Shown: positions 14,463-24,169, counted from the first letter of the stretch. The stretch is 26,839 bases of DNA from Hyphomicrobiales bacterium (GCA_021775835.1 JAJFHC010000184.1:1-26839), one strand, 5' to 3'. The notes: generated by a model from the sequence alone, not told the origin. Made by a program: numbers and translations.

Positions 14463-16676
14463 ATGCACAGATCATGTACATCATTGCTGCTGGCTTTGGT
14501 TATCCTGGTCACTTTTGTTCGCCAAGGTCACACCGAACCCCTTGTCGCGAAGTTTCTGGACAAGGTGGACATCTCTGAACTGGTGCCCGGTGCAGACAGG
14601 TTTGGAGCCATCCGTGACGACATTGCTGTTGTTCCCGCACTTATGGGTAACAAGACAATTGGCCATGTATTTCTCACATCTGACTTTGTGACGACGACCG
14701 GCTACTCGGGAAAACCAATCCATGTTGTGGTGGGTGTCGATGAAAACGCCAAAGTCACCGGCGTCAAGCTCGTCAAACATTCAGAACCCATCGTCCTCAT
14801 CGGTATTCCGGACTCAAAGATACAAGCCGTCACAAAAAAATATGCAGGCCTTGATCTAATCAAGGAAGCGGAATCCGGTGGCTCCGCCCACGATCTCGAT
14901 ATCGTTTCTGGTGCGACGGTTACAATCATGGTCATTGATGACTCTATCGTACGTGCCGGATTGAAGGTTGCCCGGCAGTTGGGCCTTGGAGGATTGAAAC
15001 CAGAACTTGTGGCAAGCGGTCCCCGGAAGGAATTGCTAAGGCCCGTTGGAGACGAGGTGCCCAGCTCCGACTGGCAAACCTTGACCGGTGACGGTTCAAT
15101 TCGTTCCCTGCGTCTTGATATAGGTCAAGTCAATCAGGCTTTCATCGACAATGGTGATCAGCGCGCCATCAAGCGCCCCGAAAAAGGTAACGCGGCAGAT
15201 ACTTATGTCGAGATGCACGTTGGCCTGGTGAGTGCTCCTGAGATTGGGCGAACCCTTCTTGGCGATGATGAATACAACAACCTTGTAGAATGGCTGGGCA
15301 AGGGTGAAGAGGCCATACTTGTGCTTGGTCGCGGAAAATACTCTTTCAAGGGTTCAGGCTACGTCAGGGGCGGAATCTTTGATCGTATTCAACTCATACA
15401 AGGGGATGCGGCAGCCCGCTTTTTTGACAAGCAGCACCGCCGATTAGGTCGCCTGGCACCCGGCGATGCACCGACTTTTACCGAGTTGGACATTTTCAAA
15501 ATCCCCGCGGAGATGGGGTTCGATCCAACCTCTCCGTTTCGACTTCAATTGCTGGTTCAGCGCGCCGTCGGGGCGATCGACAAAACCTTCATCACCTTCG
15601 ACCTTGGCTATCGGCTGCCGGACCGGCTTGTGACAACGGTTCCGCCCGGTACGAACGCCGCGCCTGGCAAGCCACAGATTGCCGGCGAACTCGCCTCGTC
15701 CGATCCCAATGAGCTCAGCCATCTTTGGAAGCGCATCTGGGAGCAGAAGCAGATTGAAGTCGGATTGCTTGTTTTTGCAATTGTTGTCCTGACTGGTGTT
15801 TTCTTTTTCCAGATGCAGTTCACAAAATATGAGCGTTTGGCCTACTGGTTCCGGATCGGCTTCCTGACTTTTACGCTCTTTGTGCTTGGCTGGCATGCCA
15901 ACGCCCAGCTTTCAGTGGTCAACATCCTCGCATTCTTTTCAGCCGCGACAACTGACTTCTCCTGGTCGGCGTTTTTGATGGACCCGCTTGTTTTCATACT
16001 CTGGTTCTCGGTTGCCGCCTCACTGCTCTATTGGGGGCGAGGTGTGTTCTGCGGATGGCTTTGTCCTTTTGGCGCGCTTCAGGAACTAACCAACAAAATT
16101 GCCCGTTTCTTCAAGGTGCCGCAATTCAGGGTGCCATGGGGTCTTCACGAACGGCTATGGCCAATCAAGTACATGATCTTTCTGGGTCTGTTCGGCCTGT
16201 CGCTTTATTCACTGGAACTTGCAGAGCGCTACGCTGAAGTCGAGCCATTCAAGACTGCCATCATTTTGAAGTTTGATCGCTCGTGGCCCTATGTCCTGTT
16301 TGTCGCGGTATTGTTGGGCGTGGGGCTTTTCGTTGAACGGTTCTATTGCCGTTACTTGTGTCCATTGGGCGCCGCTCTGGCGATCCCCGGCCGCCTGCGG
16401 ATGTTTGACTGGCTCAAGCGGTACAAGGAATGCGGCGACCCGTGCACGCGCTGCGAGAGGGAGTGCATGGTTCAGGCGATCCATCCCGAAGGCAACATCA
16501 ATCCTCATGAGTGTCACCAATGCCTGCATTGCCAGGTTCTCTACCAGAGTAGCACGAAGTGTCCGGTCTGCGTTATCAGCGCGGAGAAGAGGGCGAAATT
16601 TCGGGGCAAGAATAGAATCACCGGAGAAAAGCCGGGCGCCGACGTAGCCGCGAAACAAGCGAATTTCGCAAACTGA
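14463..16676 (+). CDS. nosR: NosR, flavo-iron-sulfur membrane protein for N2O reduction
   Basis: NosR is needed for nosZ expression and is thought to pass electrons from quinol to periplasmic N2O reductase. From ATG 14463 it has 737 residues. An N-terminal signal segment (about 1-24) is followed by a periplasmic FMN-binding domain with the flavinylation motif D146-x2-S-G-A-T152, whose threonine would carry covalent FMN. Several transmembrane helices follow, then polyferredoxin parts with CGWLCPFGALQE and CRYLCPLGAAL, and a C-terminal double-cluster ferredoxin region (CGDPCTRCEREC and CHQCLHCQVLY). ATG 14463 was chosen because it directly begins the signal peptide, with GGGA about 10 bases upstream; ATGs at 14421 and 14433 are in frame but add polar residues. 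It leads the nos cluster. Confidence 0.95.
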   Translation: MHRSCTSLLLALVILVTFVRQGHTEPLVAKFLDKVDISELVPGADRFGAIRDDIAVVPALMGNKTIGHVFLTSDFVTTTGYSGKPIHVVVGVDENAKVTGVKLVKHSEPIVLIGIPDSKIQAVTKKYAGLDLIKEAESGGSAHDLDIVSGATVTIMVIDDSIVRAGLKVARQLGLGGLKPELVASGPRKELLRPVGDEVPSSDWQTLTGDGSIRSLRLDIGQVNQAFIDNGDQRAIKRPEKGNAADTYVEMHVGLVSAPEIGRTLLGDDEYNNLVEWLGKGEEAILVLGRGKYSFKGSGYVRGGIFDRIQLIQGDAAARFFDKQHRRLGRLAPGDAPTFTELDIFKIPAEMGFDPTSPFRLQLLVQRAVGAIDKTFITFDLGYRLPDRLVTTVPPGTNAAPGKPQIAGELASSDPNELSHLWKRIWEQKQIEVGLLVFAIVVLTGVFFFQMQFTKYERLAYWFRIGFLTFTLFVLGWHANAQLSVVNILAFFSAATTDFSWSAFLMDPLVFILWFSVAASLLYWGRGVFCGWLCPFGALQELTNKIARFFKVPQFRVPWGLHERLWPIKYMIFLGLFGLSLYSLELAERYAEVEPFKTAIILKFDRSWPYVLFVAVLLGVGLFVERFYCRYLCPLGAALAIPGRLRMFDWLKRYKECGDPCTRCERECMVQAIHPEGNINPHECHQCLHCQVLYQSSTKCPVCVISAEKRAKFRGKNRITGEKPGADVAAKQANFAN

Positions 16677-16712
16677 AAACCTAAAGAAATCAATTAGAAA
16701 GGAGAAAGTGTA

Positions 16713-18632
16713 ATGTCAGCTGAAGAAACCAAGAGGAAGGGATTCTCGAGACGAGGCGTGCTGGGTGCAGGCGCGGTGGGAGCTGTCGCCATGGGCACGG
16801 GTGCTGTCAACGGCCTGTTTGAGGGTGGTGTTCCCAAGGCAAGAGCTGCCGGGTCATCAAAGGCAAACCTGGCGCCAGGGGAACTTGATCCCTATTACGG
16901 TTTCTGGTCGTCGGGCCAGACGGGCGAAGTCAGGATTCTCGGTTTTCCCTCCATGCGCGAACTGATGCGAATTCCGGTGTTCAACCGTTGCTCGGCGACG
17001 GGATGGGGCCAGACCAACGAAAGCCTGAAGGTCCTCACCGATGGGCTGACGGACGATACCAAGGCGTTTCTCGCCGCACGGGGAAAAAAGACATATGACA
17101 ATGGCGATCTTCATCACCCGCATATGTCTTTTACGGACGGCACCTATGACGGTCGCTACATCTTCGCAAACGACAAGGCGAACACCCGTGTCGCCCGGAT
17201 CCGCTGCGATGTGATGAAATGCGACAAGATAATCGAGATCCCCAATGCACAAGACATCCATGGCATGCGCCCGCAGAAGTTTCCGCGCACCGGCTATGTC
17301 TTCGCCAACGGAGAGCATGAAGCGCCTTTGGTCAATGACGGCCAAATTCTCGACGATCCATCGAAGTACGTGAACATCTTCACCGCCATCGACGGCGATG
17401 AAATGAAGGTTGCCTGGCAGGTCAAGGTATCGGGCAATCTCGATAACACCGATTGCGACTATCAGGGCAAGTACGCCTTCTCGACAAGCTATAACTCCGA
17501 AATGGGTATGAACCTTGCCGAGATGACCAAGAGTGAACTTGACCACGTGGTGGTGTTCAATCTCAAGGCCATCGAAGAGGGGGTGAAGAACGGCGACGTG
17601 GAAATGTTGAACGGTGTGCCGGTGATTGATGGCCTCAAGGGGTCCAACAAGAAATACACCCGTTACATTCCGATCCCGAACAGCCCGCATGGCGTCAATG
17701 CCGCGCCGGACAAAAAGCACATCGTCATCAACGGAAAGCTGTCGCCGACAGTTTCGATTATTGATGTTGAGAAAGTCGACGCGCTTTTTGAAAGCAATGC
17801 AGATCCTCGCTCCTGCATTGTCGGTGAACCCGAACTTGGTCTTGGGCCGCTTCATACGGCGTTTGACGGCAAGGGCAATTGCTTCACAACGTTGTTCCTC
17901 GACAGCCAGGTCGTGAAGTGGAACATGGAGAAAGCCATCAAGGCGTTTGCCGGTGAGAGTGTCGATCCGATTATCTCGAAAGTCGATGTTCACTACCAGC
18001 CGGGACATAACTCGACCTCCATGGGGGAAACCGCCGAAGCCGACGGTGAATGGCTCGTTTCGATGAACAAGTTCTCCAAGGACCGGTTCATCAATGTCGG
18101 GCCATTGAAACCCGAAAACGAGCAGCTGATTGACATCTCCAGCGACGAGATGAAGGTTGTTCATGACGGTCCGACCTTTGCCGAGCCACATGACAGCATC
18201 ATTGTACGCGCTGACATCGTGAAGCCGGTCAATGTCTGGGAACGCGACGATCCGATCTTCGCTGACGCAGTCAACCAAGCCAAAGCCGATGGCGTTGATC
18301 TTGAAGGCGACGATGTGGTCATCCGTGACGGCAACAAGGTGCGTGTCTACATGACGTCTGTTGCCCCACAGTTTGGTCTTGAAAAATTCACGGTCAAACA
18401 GGGCGACGAAGTGACGGTTTACGTGACCAATCTTGACGATGTGGATGACGTCAGCCACGGCTTCTGTCTGTCGAACCACGGCGTTGCCATGGAGGTCGCA
18501 CCGCAGGCAACCGCATCTGTGACCTTCACGGCTGACCGACCTGGTGTTCACTGGTTCTATTGCCAATGGTTCTGCCATGCGCTCCACATGGAAATGCGTG
18601 GACGCATGTTCGTAGAACCGCGCAACGCTTAG
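16713..18632 (+). CDS. nosZ: Nitrous-oxide reductase (clade I, Tat-exported)
   Basis: NosZ is the periplasmic copper enzyme that reduces N2O to N2, the last step of denitrification. The 639 residues start with a Tat signal ([10 protein letters not shown], residues about 10-19), placing it in clade I. The N-terminal seven-bladed propeller that holds the CuZ cluster contains the expected histidine-rich sites: [38 protein letters not shown] and [10 protein letters not shown]. The C-terminal cupredoxin domain holds CuA, with C617-x3-C621-x3-H625-x2-M628 in [14 protein letters not shown]. Length is normal and no key residue is missing. An AGAAAGGAG ribosome site lies at 16698-16706. It is the second gene of the cluster, 36 bases after nosR, and the accessory genes follow directly. 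Confidence 0.98.
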   Translation: MSAEETKRKGFSRRGVLGAGAVGAVAMGTGAVNGLFEGGVPKARAAGSSKANLAPGELDPYYGFWSSGQTGEVRILGFPSMRELMRIPVFNRCSATGWGQTNESLKVLTDGLTDDTKAFLAARGKKTYDNGDLHHPHMSFTDGTYDGRYIFANDKANTRVARIRCDVMKCDKIIEIPNAQDIHGMRPQKFPRTGYVFANGEHEAPLVNDGQILDDPSKYVNIFTAIDGDEMKVAWQVKVSGNLDNTDCDYQGKYAFSTSYNSEMGMNLAEMTKSELDHVVVFNLKAIEEGVKNGDVEMLNGVPVIDGLKGSNKKYTRYIPIPNSPHGVNAAPDKKHIVINGKLSPTVSIIDVEKVDALFESNADPRSCIVGEPELGLGPLHTAFDGKGNCFTTLFLDSQVVKWNMEKAIKAFAGESVDPIISKVDVHYQPGHNSTSMGETAEADGEWLVSMNKFSKDRFINVGPLKPENEQLIDISSDEMKVVHDGPTFAEPHDSIIVRADIVKPVNVWERDDPIFADAVNQAKADGVDLEGDDVVIRDGNKVRVYMTSVAPQFGLEKFTVKQGDEVTVYVTNLDDVDDVSHGFCLSNHGVAMEVAPQATASVTFTADRPGVHWFYCQWFCHALHMEMRGRMFVEPRNA

Positions 18633-18644
18633 GAGAAACTGAAG

Positions 18645-19910
18645 ATGATGGCCCGCGCGATCATGAGTGTTCTCTTGTCGGCTTTGTCGATGACACCGGC
18701 GCTTGCTGCCGATGTTGTTGTGCAGCCCGGCAAGGGTGCGCTCGCACGGGCCATCAAAATTGCGAATCCCGGGGACCGCCTCCTGCTGTCGACGGGCGAC
18801 TATTCAGGCGGTCTGACGATCAGCAAGCCGCTCGAAATACAGGGCAATGGCAAAGTACACATTGAGGGAACAGGCGTTGGCTCGGTCTTGTTGATCGATG
18901 CACCGGATGTCACCATTGCCGGACTGCGGCTGACGGGATCAGGCTCCGAACATCAAACCATTGATAGTGGTGTTCAGCTCACAGACAACGCCACAAATTC
19001 GGTAGTTCGCGGCAACCATATCGAAGGCAACCTTTACGGCGTCGATGTTCACGGTGCCAGGAATGCCATTGTTGAAGGCAACACAATTATTGGCCGCCAG
19101 GACCGCAGGATGAACCGGCGCGGCAATGGCGTTTATGTCTGGAATGCTCCAGGCGCGCAGGTCCGTAACAACTCGGTGCTCTATGGACGCGATGGCATTT
19201 TCGTCAATTCCAGCAAGAAAAATACGTTCGTTAACAACCGTTTTGAGAATCTCCGTTTTGCCATCCACTATATGTACGCCGATGACAGCGAAGTCTCCGG
19301 CAATGTGTCGATTGGCAATCACCTCGGCTATGCGATCATGTTTACCAGTCGCATCAAAATTCGAAACAACACCTCAATCGGCGACCGCGATCATGGCATC
19401 ATGCTGAATTATGCCAACAGTGCGATTGTTGAGGGGAATATTGTCCGCAATGGCGGCAAGAAATGCCTCTTCATGTACAACGCCAACAAAAACACGATGC
19501 GCAACAATCATTTTGAAGGTTGCCCGATCGGCATTCATTTTACAGCCGGTTCCGAGCGAAACGAAATGGTCGGAAACTCGTTCATCGGCAATCGCACTCA
19601 AGTCAAGTATGTGGGCTCGAAGGATCACGTGTGGGCTGGTAATTACTGGAGCGATCATAGTGCATACGACGTCAACGGTGATGGGATCGCCGATCAGGCT
19701 TTCCGGCCAAACGACGCGATGGATCAGATGTTATGGACGCAACCGTCTGCCAAGCTGTTGCTGGGCAGCCCTGCGGTGCAACTTATCCGATGGGCACAGA
19801 AAGAGTTTCCCTCACTATTGCCGGGCGGGATTGTTGATTCACAACCCCGCATGACTCCGGTTTTTGACCCTTCGGTTACCGCCAGGGCTGTCGTGGAGGG
19901 GCCATCGTGA
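18645..19910 (+). CDS. nosD: NosD, periplasmic copper-maturation protein
   Basis: NosD works with the NosFY ABC transporter to assemble the CuZ centre of NosZ. The 421-residue product has a Sec signal peptide ending ALA at about residue 22, then a right-handed beta-helix built of imperfect repeats rich in Asn and Gly (NNSVLYG, NNRFEN, GNVSIGN, NNTSIGD, NNHFEG types; the carbohydrate-binding-and-sugar-hydrolase CASH fold). A NosD-specific GNYWSDHSAYDVNGDGIAD segment follows near residue 325. Two adjacent ATGs (18645 and 18648) follow an AGGAGAAAC site. The gene ends in a GTGA overlap with nosF. Confidence 0.95.
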   Translation: MMARAIMSVLLSALSMTPALAADVVVQPGKGALARAIKIANPGDRLLLSTGDYSGGLTISKPLEIQGNGKVHIEGTGVGSVLLIDAPDVTIAGLRLTGSGSEHQTIDSGVQLTDNATNSVVRGNHIEGNLYGVDVHGARNAIVEGNTIIGRQDRRMNRRGNGVYVWNAPGAQVRNNSVLYGRDGIFVNSSKKNTFVNNRFENLRFAIHYMYADDSEVSGNVSIGNHLGYAIMFTSRIKIRNNTSIGDRDHGIMLNYANSAIVEGNIVRNGGKKCLFMYNANKNTMRNNHFEGCPIGIHFTAGSERNEMVGNSFIGNRTQVKYVGSKDHVWAGNYWSDHSAYDVNGDGIADQAFRPNDAMDQMLWTQPSAKLLLGSPAVQLIRWAQKEFPSLLPGGIVDSQPRMTPVFDPSVTARAVVEGPS

Positions 19911-20815
19911 CTGTCCCAACGTTACATACAATTGGTGTCTCCAAGAAATTCAAATCCGTTGAAGCATTGAAGAATGTCTCTCTTAACGTTGAACCGGGGG
20001 AACGCGTTGCGCTGCTCGGCCACAATGGTGCAGGCAAGACAACACTGTTTCGAATTGCGCTCGGATTTCTGCCCGCCGATTGTGGATCTGTTGAGGTTCT
20101 CGGAAACCAACCTGGCAGCCGGGAGGCACGCAAAGCCATTTCATATCTGCCGGAAAACGTCGCCTTTCCCAAAATGCTGACAGGAACCGAGATTGTCTCC
20201 TATTATGCAAAACTCAAAAATGCACAAATGGCAGACGTAAGAACAGCGCTGGAAAGTGTGGATCTGGCCGATGCTGCAGACAGAAGGTGCGGAACCTATT
20301 CCAAAGGCATGCGTCAGCGGCTTGGTCTTGCGCAGGCATTGGTGGGCAATCCAAAGCTGCTCCTTCTTGATGAGCCTACTTCGGGCCTTGATCCACTTTC
20401 GCGGCAACGTTTCTACGAAATCGTTTCCGACATTTCGAACAAGGGCTCCGCTGTATTGCTCTCGTCTCATGGCTTGAGCGAGCTGGAAGCCAAGACCGAC
20501 CGTATCGCCATTCTTCGAGATGGTGCGTTGGTGGCAGATGCGCCACTGTCTCAACTTCAGAAATCCGCCAATCTACCCATTCGTATTCGTGTCAGTTCGA
20601 CCCCGGATAATGTGGAGAATGTCCACCGGCATTTTGGTGGGCAAAGGTTAAATGGCGCAACGGTGGAATTCGAATGTGCGCAGCCGGCAAAGATGAAAAA
20701 CCTTGCAGCCATTGCCGACCTTGGCGATGTGGTCAAAGACGTTGAGCTATCACCGCCAAGCCTGGATGAGATTTATCGTCATTTCTCCACAGAGGAGCAG
20801 GGAGGGGATTCATGA
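19907..20815 (+). CDS. nosF: NosF, ABC transporter ATPase
   Basis: NosF is the cytoplasmic ATPase of the NosDFY complex that supports CuZ assembly. The 302 residues hold all ABC motifs: Walker A GHNGAGKTT (38-46), a Q-loop region around LPENV, signature YSKGMRQRLG (131-140; the degenerate SKGM form is normal for NosF), Walker B LLLLDEP (151-157), D-loop SGLDP and the H-loop histidine in SSHGLSE. It starts with GTG at 19907 inside the end of nosD (GTGA) and ends in an ATGA overlap with nosY, so translation is probably coupled. Confidence 0.95.
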   Translation: MTVPTLHTIGVSKKFKSVEALKNVSLNVEPGERVALLGHNGAGKTTLFRIALGFLPADCGSVEVLGNQPGSREARKAISYLPENVAFPKMLTGTEIVSYYAKLKNAQMADVRTALESVDLADAADRRCGTYSKGMRQRLGLAQALVGNPKLLLLDEPTSGLDPLSRQRFYEIVSDISNKGSAVLLSSHGLSELEAKTDRIAILRDGALVADAPLSQLQKSANLPIRIRVSSTPDNVENVHRHFGGQRLNGATVEFECAQPAKMKNLAAIADLGDVVKDVELSPPSLDEIYRHFSTEEQGGDS

Positions 20816-21642
20816 ACGCAATCCTTGCCATCGCGCAAAATGAAATTCGCATCGGCATTCGCAACCGATGGATCATGCTTGCCTCACTCATCCTGCTGGT
20901 GTTCGCGCTTCTACTGGTGTTGCTCGGCAGTGCGCCAACCGGTGCCACCAAGGCCAACAGCCTCACAGTTGTTGTCGCGAGTCTTTCGACGCTTACGGTT
21001 TATCTGATCCCACTAATTGCATTGTTGCTATCGTTTGATGCGATTGCCGGGGAAATTGATCGCGGGACCCTGCAACTCACCCTGGCAACTCAGGTGTCGA
21101 GTGCTGAAGTCCTGCTGGGGAAGTTTTTGGGTCATTTTTCGGTTTTGGCTCTTGCGGTCTTTTTTGGATACGGAATCGCCGGCGGCATTGCCTTTGCCTT
21201 GGGACAGAATTCGGGATCTGAAGGACTGGCTGATCTGGCGCGCCTGATCATTACAAGCATGGCCTTGGGTGGAACGTTTATTTCTATCGGATACGTCGCC
21301 AGCGCCAGCGTCCGGCAAACGGGTACCGCCGCTGCTTTAGCGGTCACCATTTGGCTGTTTGCGGTAGTGCTTTACGACCTGGCCCTGCTCGGTGGATTGT
21401 TGATCAGCACGGACGGTTTCTTTGCCACGGTGCTTTTTCCATACTTTCTGCTCGCCAATCCCGCCGATGCGTTCCGTGTCTTCAACATGGCGGCGATTGA
21501 CACGTCAGGTATGACCACCGGCTTGGCGGCAAGTGGACGTGAAATGCCGATTTCCCCGGCATTTGCGATGATCAGTCCGCTTGTCTGGATGGTCTTGGCA
21601 TTCGTCGTTTCAACGCTCATTTTGAAGAGGATTCAGCCATGA
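20812..21642 (+). CDS. nosY: NosY, ABC transporter permease
   Basis: NosY is the membrane part of NosDFY. The 276-residue protein has a short cytoplasmic start (AIAQNEIRIGIRNRW), an elbow segment and about six transmembrane helices, and the ABC-2-type permease stretch DAIAGEIDRGTLQLTLATQ near residue 80, where it would contact NosF. The start ATGA overlaps the nosF stop and its own stop overlaps the nosL start. The length fits the family. Confidence 0.95.
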   Translation: MNAILAIAQNEIRIGIRNRWIMLASLILLVFALLLVLLGSAPTGATKANSLTVVVASLSTLTVYLIPLIALLLSFDAIAGEIDRGTLQLTLATQVSSAEVLLGKFLGHFSVLALAVFFGYGIAGGIAFALGQNSGSEGLADLARLIITSMALGGTFISIGYVASASVRQTGTAAALAVTIWLFAVVLYDLALLGGLLISTDGFFATVLFPYFLLANPADAFRVFNMAAIDTSGMTTGLAASGREMPISPAFAMISPLVWMVLAFVVSTLILKRIQP

Positions 21643-22181
21643 AACTGATGTTCCTGTTTCTGTCATTCGGACTGGGCGCCGCTTTGATACTCGGCGGGTC
21701 CAGCGACGATAATTCGGCGTTGGAAATTCCGGGCCCAATTGCCATGACGGAAGAAGCTGTAGGTTATTACTGCAACATGGATATTCTCGAGCACACTGGA
21801 CCCAAGGCCCAGATACACTTGAAGAGTATCGATTTCCCAATCTGGTTTTCACAGGTTCGCGATGCCGTAGCCTTTACGCGACTACCCGAAGAGACCTATG
21901 AGGTTACAGCAATCTATGTCCATGACATGTCACGCGCCGTGAGCTGGGAAGCGCCAGGAGACGACGCCTGGATCAATATCAACAAAGCGCATTTCGTGAT
22001 TGAAAGCGGAAAAATAGGTGGGATGGGTGCGCCAGAAACCATACCTTTTGGAACAAACGACGCTGCATCTGAATTTGCGGCACTTAACGGAGGGAAGGTC
22101 GTAAAATTTTCGGATATTCCGGATGAATATGTGATTGGTCCGATTGATGTGAAACACCAGCCAACCGGGAGTGTGCAATGA
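21639..22181 (+). CDS. nosL: NosL copper chaperone lacking the lipobox cysteine
   Basis: NosL delivers Cu(I) to the NosZ assembly machinery and is normally an outer-membrane-anchored lipoprotein. The 180 residues keep the family's copper-binding region (CNMDILEHTGPKAQIHL, about residues 44-60) and the closing segment DIPDEYV. The N-terminal hydrophobic stretch is signal-like (residues 1-20), but where a lipobox Cys is expected the sequence reads LILGGSSDD with no cysteine. The serine codon TCC after GG is one substitution from TGC. The protein may therefore be secreted and soluble, or held by an uncleaved signal anchor. It sits in the ATGA-overlap chain between nosY and nosX. Confidence 0.9.
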   Translation: MKLMFLFLSFGLGAALILGGSSDDNSALEIPGPIAMTEEAVGYYCNMDILEHTGPKAQIHLKSIDFPIWFSQVRDAVAFTRLPEETYEVTAIYVHDMSRAVSWEAPGDDAWININKAHFVIESGKIGGMGAPETIPFGTNDAASEFAALNGGKVVKFSDIPDEYVIGPIDVKHQPTGSVQ

Positions 22182-23146
22182 CGCTTTCCCGTAGGCGGTT
22201 CATATCCATTACTGCCGGTATGGCATTTGGAGGCCTGAGCGCCACGGTAACGCCGACACTCGCGGAAACGGCGATGTGGCGTGGGATTGCTTTGGGGGCT
22301 GAGGCCAAGCTGGTTATCACAGGATTACCAAAATCAGAAGCAGATCGACTGATCCTGCTGGCCCGCGCAGAGATTGAGCGGCTTGAGAAAATTTTTAGCA
22401 TCTATCGTCCACAGAGTTCGCTTTCGATCTTGAATGCATTCGGCAAGTTGGCACTTCCACCTCCTGAATTAGTCTCGCTATTGTCCATAGTCGACTCGCT
22501 TCATGTGGCAAGTGGTGGGATGTTTGATCCATCGATCCAATCGCTTTGGACTGCTTACGCAGAACACAAGGGGCACCCTCCGAGAGAACTGATACGCGAG
22601 ACGGCCAGGCTGGTTGGCTGGCAATATGTACGGTCAGATGCACAATTAGTGAGGTTTGAGAAAACCGGCATGGCCGTGACGCTGAACGGTATTGCGCAGG
22701 GTTTCATCACGGATCGCATAACACAGCTCTTGAAGGCTGAGGGGCTATCCAGCGCTGTGGTGGATATGGGTGAAATTTCAGCTGTTGGGCACAATCCGAG
22801 TAACGAGCCCTGGCAAATCGGAATTGCGCAGTTAGGCGACGGGACTGCCGAAGATGTTGTTTCTCTCGTTGATCAGACCATTGCAACGTCTTCATCTGTC
22901 GGGACGACATTCAATGGCATAACGAGCCATATTATTGATCCAAAGAGCGGCTTGCCGGCTCGCGCCCAATGGCAACGGGTGAGCGTTATCCATCTTTCCG
23001 CGGCGATAGCGGACGGGATATCCACCGCGGCGACTTTGATGGATCAAAATCAGATCGAAGACATGCTCGCTCAAACAAACGGCGTTCAGGTCATTGCGAA
23101 GAGTTCGAATGGAGAGAGATACTCAACAGGCGCCGGATCAGGATAA
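22178..23146 (+). CDS. nosX: NosX, periplasmic FAD:protein FMN transferase (ApbE family)
   Basis: NosX attaches FMN covalently to the SGAT threonine of NosR. The 322 residues start with a Tat signal (SRRRFISITAG, residues 4-14), so export is Tat-dependent. ApbE-family motifs are visible: a FDPSI stretch (116-120), GIAQGF (171-176), the flavin-binding VDMGEI (196-201, where many ApbE proteins have GGNI), ATSSS (236-240) and the metal/FAD motif HIIDPKSG (251-258). It is the last gene of the nos chain, overlapping nosL by ATGA, and it converges with the minus-strand head-group genes. Confidence 0.94.
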   Translation: MTLSRRRFISITAGMAFGGLSATVTPTLAETAMWRGIALGAEAKLVITGLPKSEADRLILLARAEIERLEKIFSIYRPQSSLSILNAFGKLALPPPELVSLLSIVDSLHVASGGMFDPSIQSLWTAYAEHKGHPPRELIRETARLVGWQYVRSDAQLVRFEKTGMAVTLNGIAQGFITDRITQLLKAEGLSSAVVDMGEISAVGHNPSNEPWQIGIAQLGDGTAEDVVSLVDQTIATSSSVGTTFNGITSHIIDPKSGLPARAQWQRVSVIHLSAAIADGISTAATLMDQNQIEDMLAQTNGVQVIAKSSNGERYSTGAGSG

Positions 23147-23205
23147 ATTCTGGTTGAATCGACATTCATTAAACCTGATCGTTCTCAATACCTTGGAGCG
23201 GTGCG

Positions 23206-23235
23206 CAGACGGAAACCGTATTCGTATTTCCGCTG
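23206..23235. terminator. Stem-loop in the convergent gap after nosX
   Basis: CAG-A-CGGAAA (23206-23215) pairs with TTTCCG-CTG (23227-23235), giving nine base pairs with one bulged A around an 11-base loop. It lies in the 95-base gap between convergent nosX and the nucleotidyltransferase gene, so it may end transcription from both sides. No strong T-run is present. Confidence 0.4.
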
Positions 23236-23241
23236 TCCGCT

Positions 23242-24138
23242 TTAACGGAACGCTCCTTGGGCATAGAGGCGCGGAAAAAGAACTATCGCTGCAAGAATCG
23301 GGTGCCGTTTCTGCCACGGTGTCAGTTCGATTTTCACGCCGGAATGGCGGGTGATTTTCCAGGCAAGATAGTCGGCACCACCCGAAAACGTGAAAGATGC
23401 CTTGATCAGGCGGGCTACTGAAAGTGTCTTTCCCTCAAGGCGGATGAATCGGCGGTGAAGCGGGGAGCGTGTCAAAGGATGAAAATTTCCCTCAGCGGCC
23501 GCTAACGCCTGATCATAGAATGACTTGTTCGATTCATAGAGATGGGTTGCCCGCGAGATGTCTTCGGACCGCAGTTCTGATGCATAGGTTTCCAGAAAAC
23601 CGCCAATCCAGATCTGATCTGGTCCTTGCGGTTCTGAAGAGGTGATGTGGGTTCGTTGCAGGAAAGTAAGGACCGATTGAGTGAGAGCCCGCAACACTCT
23701 GTCGCGCAATTCGCCGTTCTCCACGAAAGCAATGACACAGGGTTGAGCGAATCTTGCCCAGAAATAGGGATTTCGGGTTATCGGGGAAACGCGTCGCTCG
23801 AACTGATCGATCGAAACAACGGCGTATTTTGCTCGGACAGTTCCTGTCTGATGTTCTACCTCACTGTAGTAGACATTGGGGGGAACCAGCGCGTTCATGC
23901 GTTTGCTGAGACCGCTCGTCCGTAAGGTCGAATAGGAGTCGACCAAGACATAGAGGTCTACAAGACTATCCGACAATTCGACTCCGCGCAGGCACGAGCC
24001 ATAGGCCAAAATCGCTTTAACGGCGGGCCCCACCTCGGCGCGGATCGATTCCACGATCGCCATAACCGGCGATGGCAAGGGGGCTGAATCGTGGTTTTCC
24101 ACGAGTTGCATCAAGGGTGCGTGTTGCATGGCAGACAT
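23242..24138 (-). CDS. Tam41/Mmp37-like nucleotidyltransferase, proposed lipid-phosphate cytidylyltransferase
   Basis: The 298-residue soluble protein has a nucleotidyltransferase start, AYGSCLRG (45-52) followed by VDLYVLVD (60-67). What follows resembles Tam41/Mmp37, the mitochondrial-type CTP:phosphatidate cytidylyltransferases: a YYSEVE strand, then AKYAVVSIDQF (the KYGV-like motif) and a WARFAQPCVI segment like the Tam41 GRLhKPV region. This is a pattern judgement from reading, not a search. Its two upstream partners are a lipid kinase and a CDP-alcohol phosphatidyltransferase, so converting ceramide-1-phosphate to CDP-ceramide is a coherent proposal. The usual second acidic residue of the D-x-D motif is Tyr63 here. 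ATG 24138 lies 31 bases after the kinase stop; it is the last gene of the minus-strand operon. Some other nucleotidyltransferase role cannot be excluded. Confidence 0.6.
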   Translation of the reverse strand: MSAMQHAPLMQLVENHDSAPLPSPVMAIVESIRAEVGPAVKAILAYGSCLRGVELSDSLVDLYVLVDSYSTLRTSGLSKRMNALVPPNVYYSEVEHQTGTVRAKYAVVSIDQFERRVSPITRNPYFWARFAQPCVIAFVENGELRDRVLRALTQSVLTFLQRTHITSSEPQGPDQIWIGGFLETYASELRSEDISRATHLYESNKSFYDQALAAAEGNFHPLTRSPLHRRFIRLEGKTLSVARLIKASFTFSGGADYLAWKITRHSGVKIELTPWQKRHPILAAIVLFPRLYAQGAFR

Positions 24139-24169
24139 CTGCAGATTTACGGGCAGTCCTCAGACCGTT

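Noticed and set aside
14169..14578. Several short frames between spt and nosR
   Set aside because: They overlap each other and the nosR control region and start, and show no domain or ribosome site.
16857..18587. 576-codon open frame on the minus strand opposite nosZ
   Set aside because: It is antisense to an unmistakable nosZ with all copper ligands intact; its translation has no domain features.
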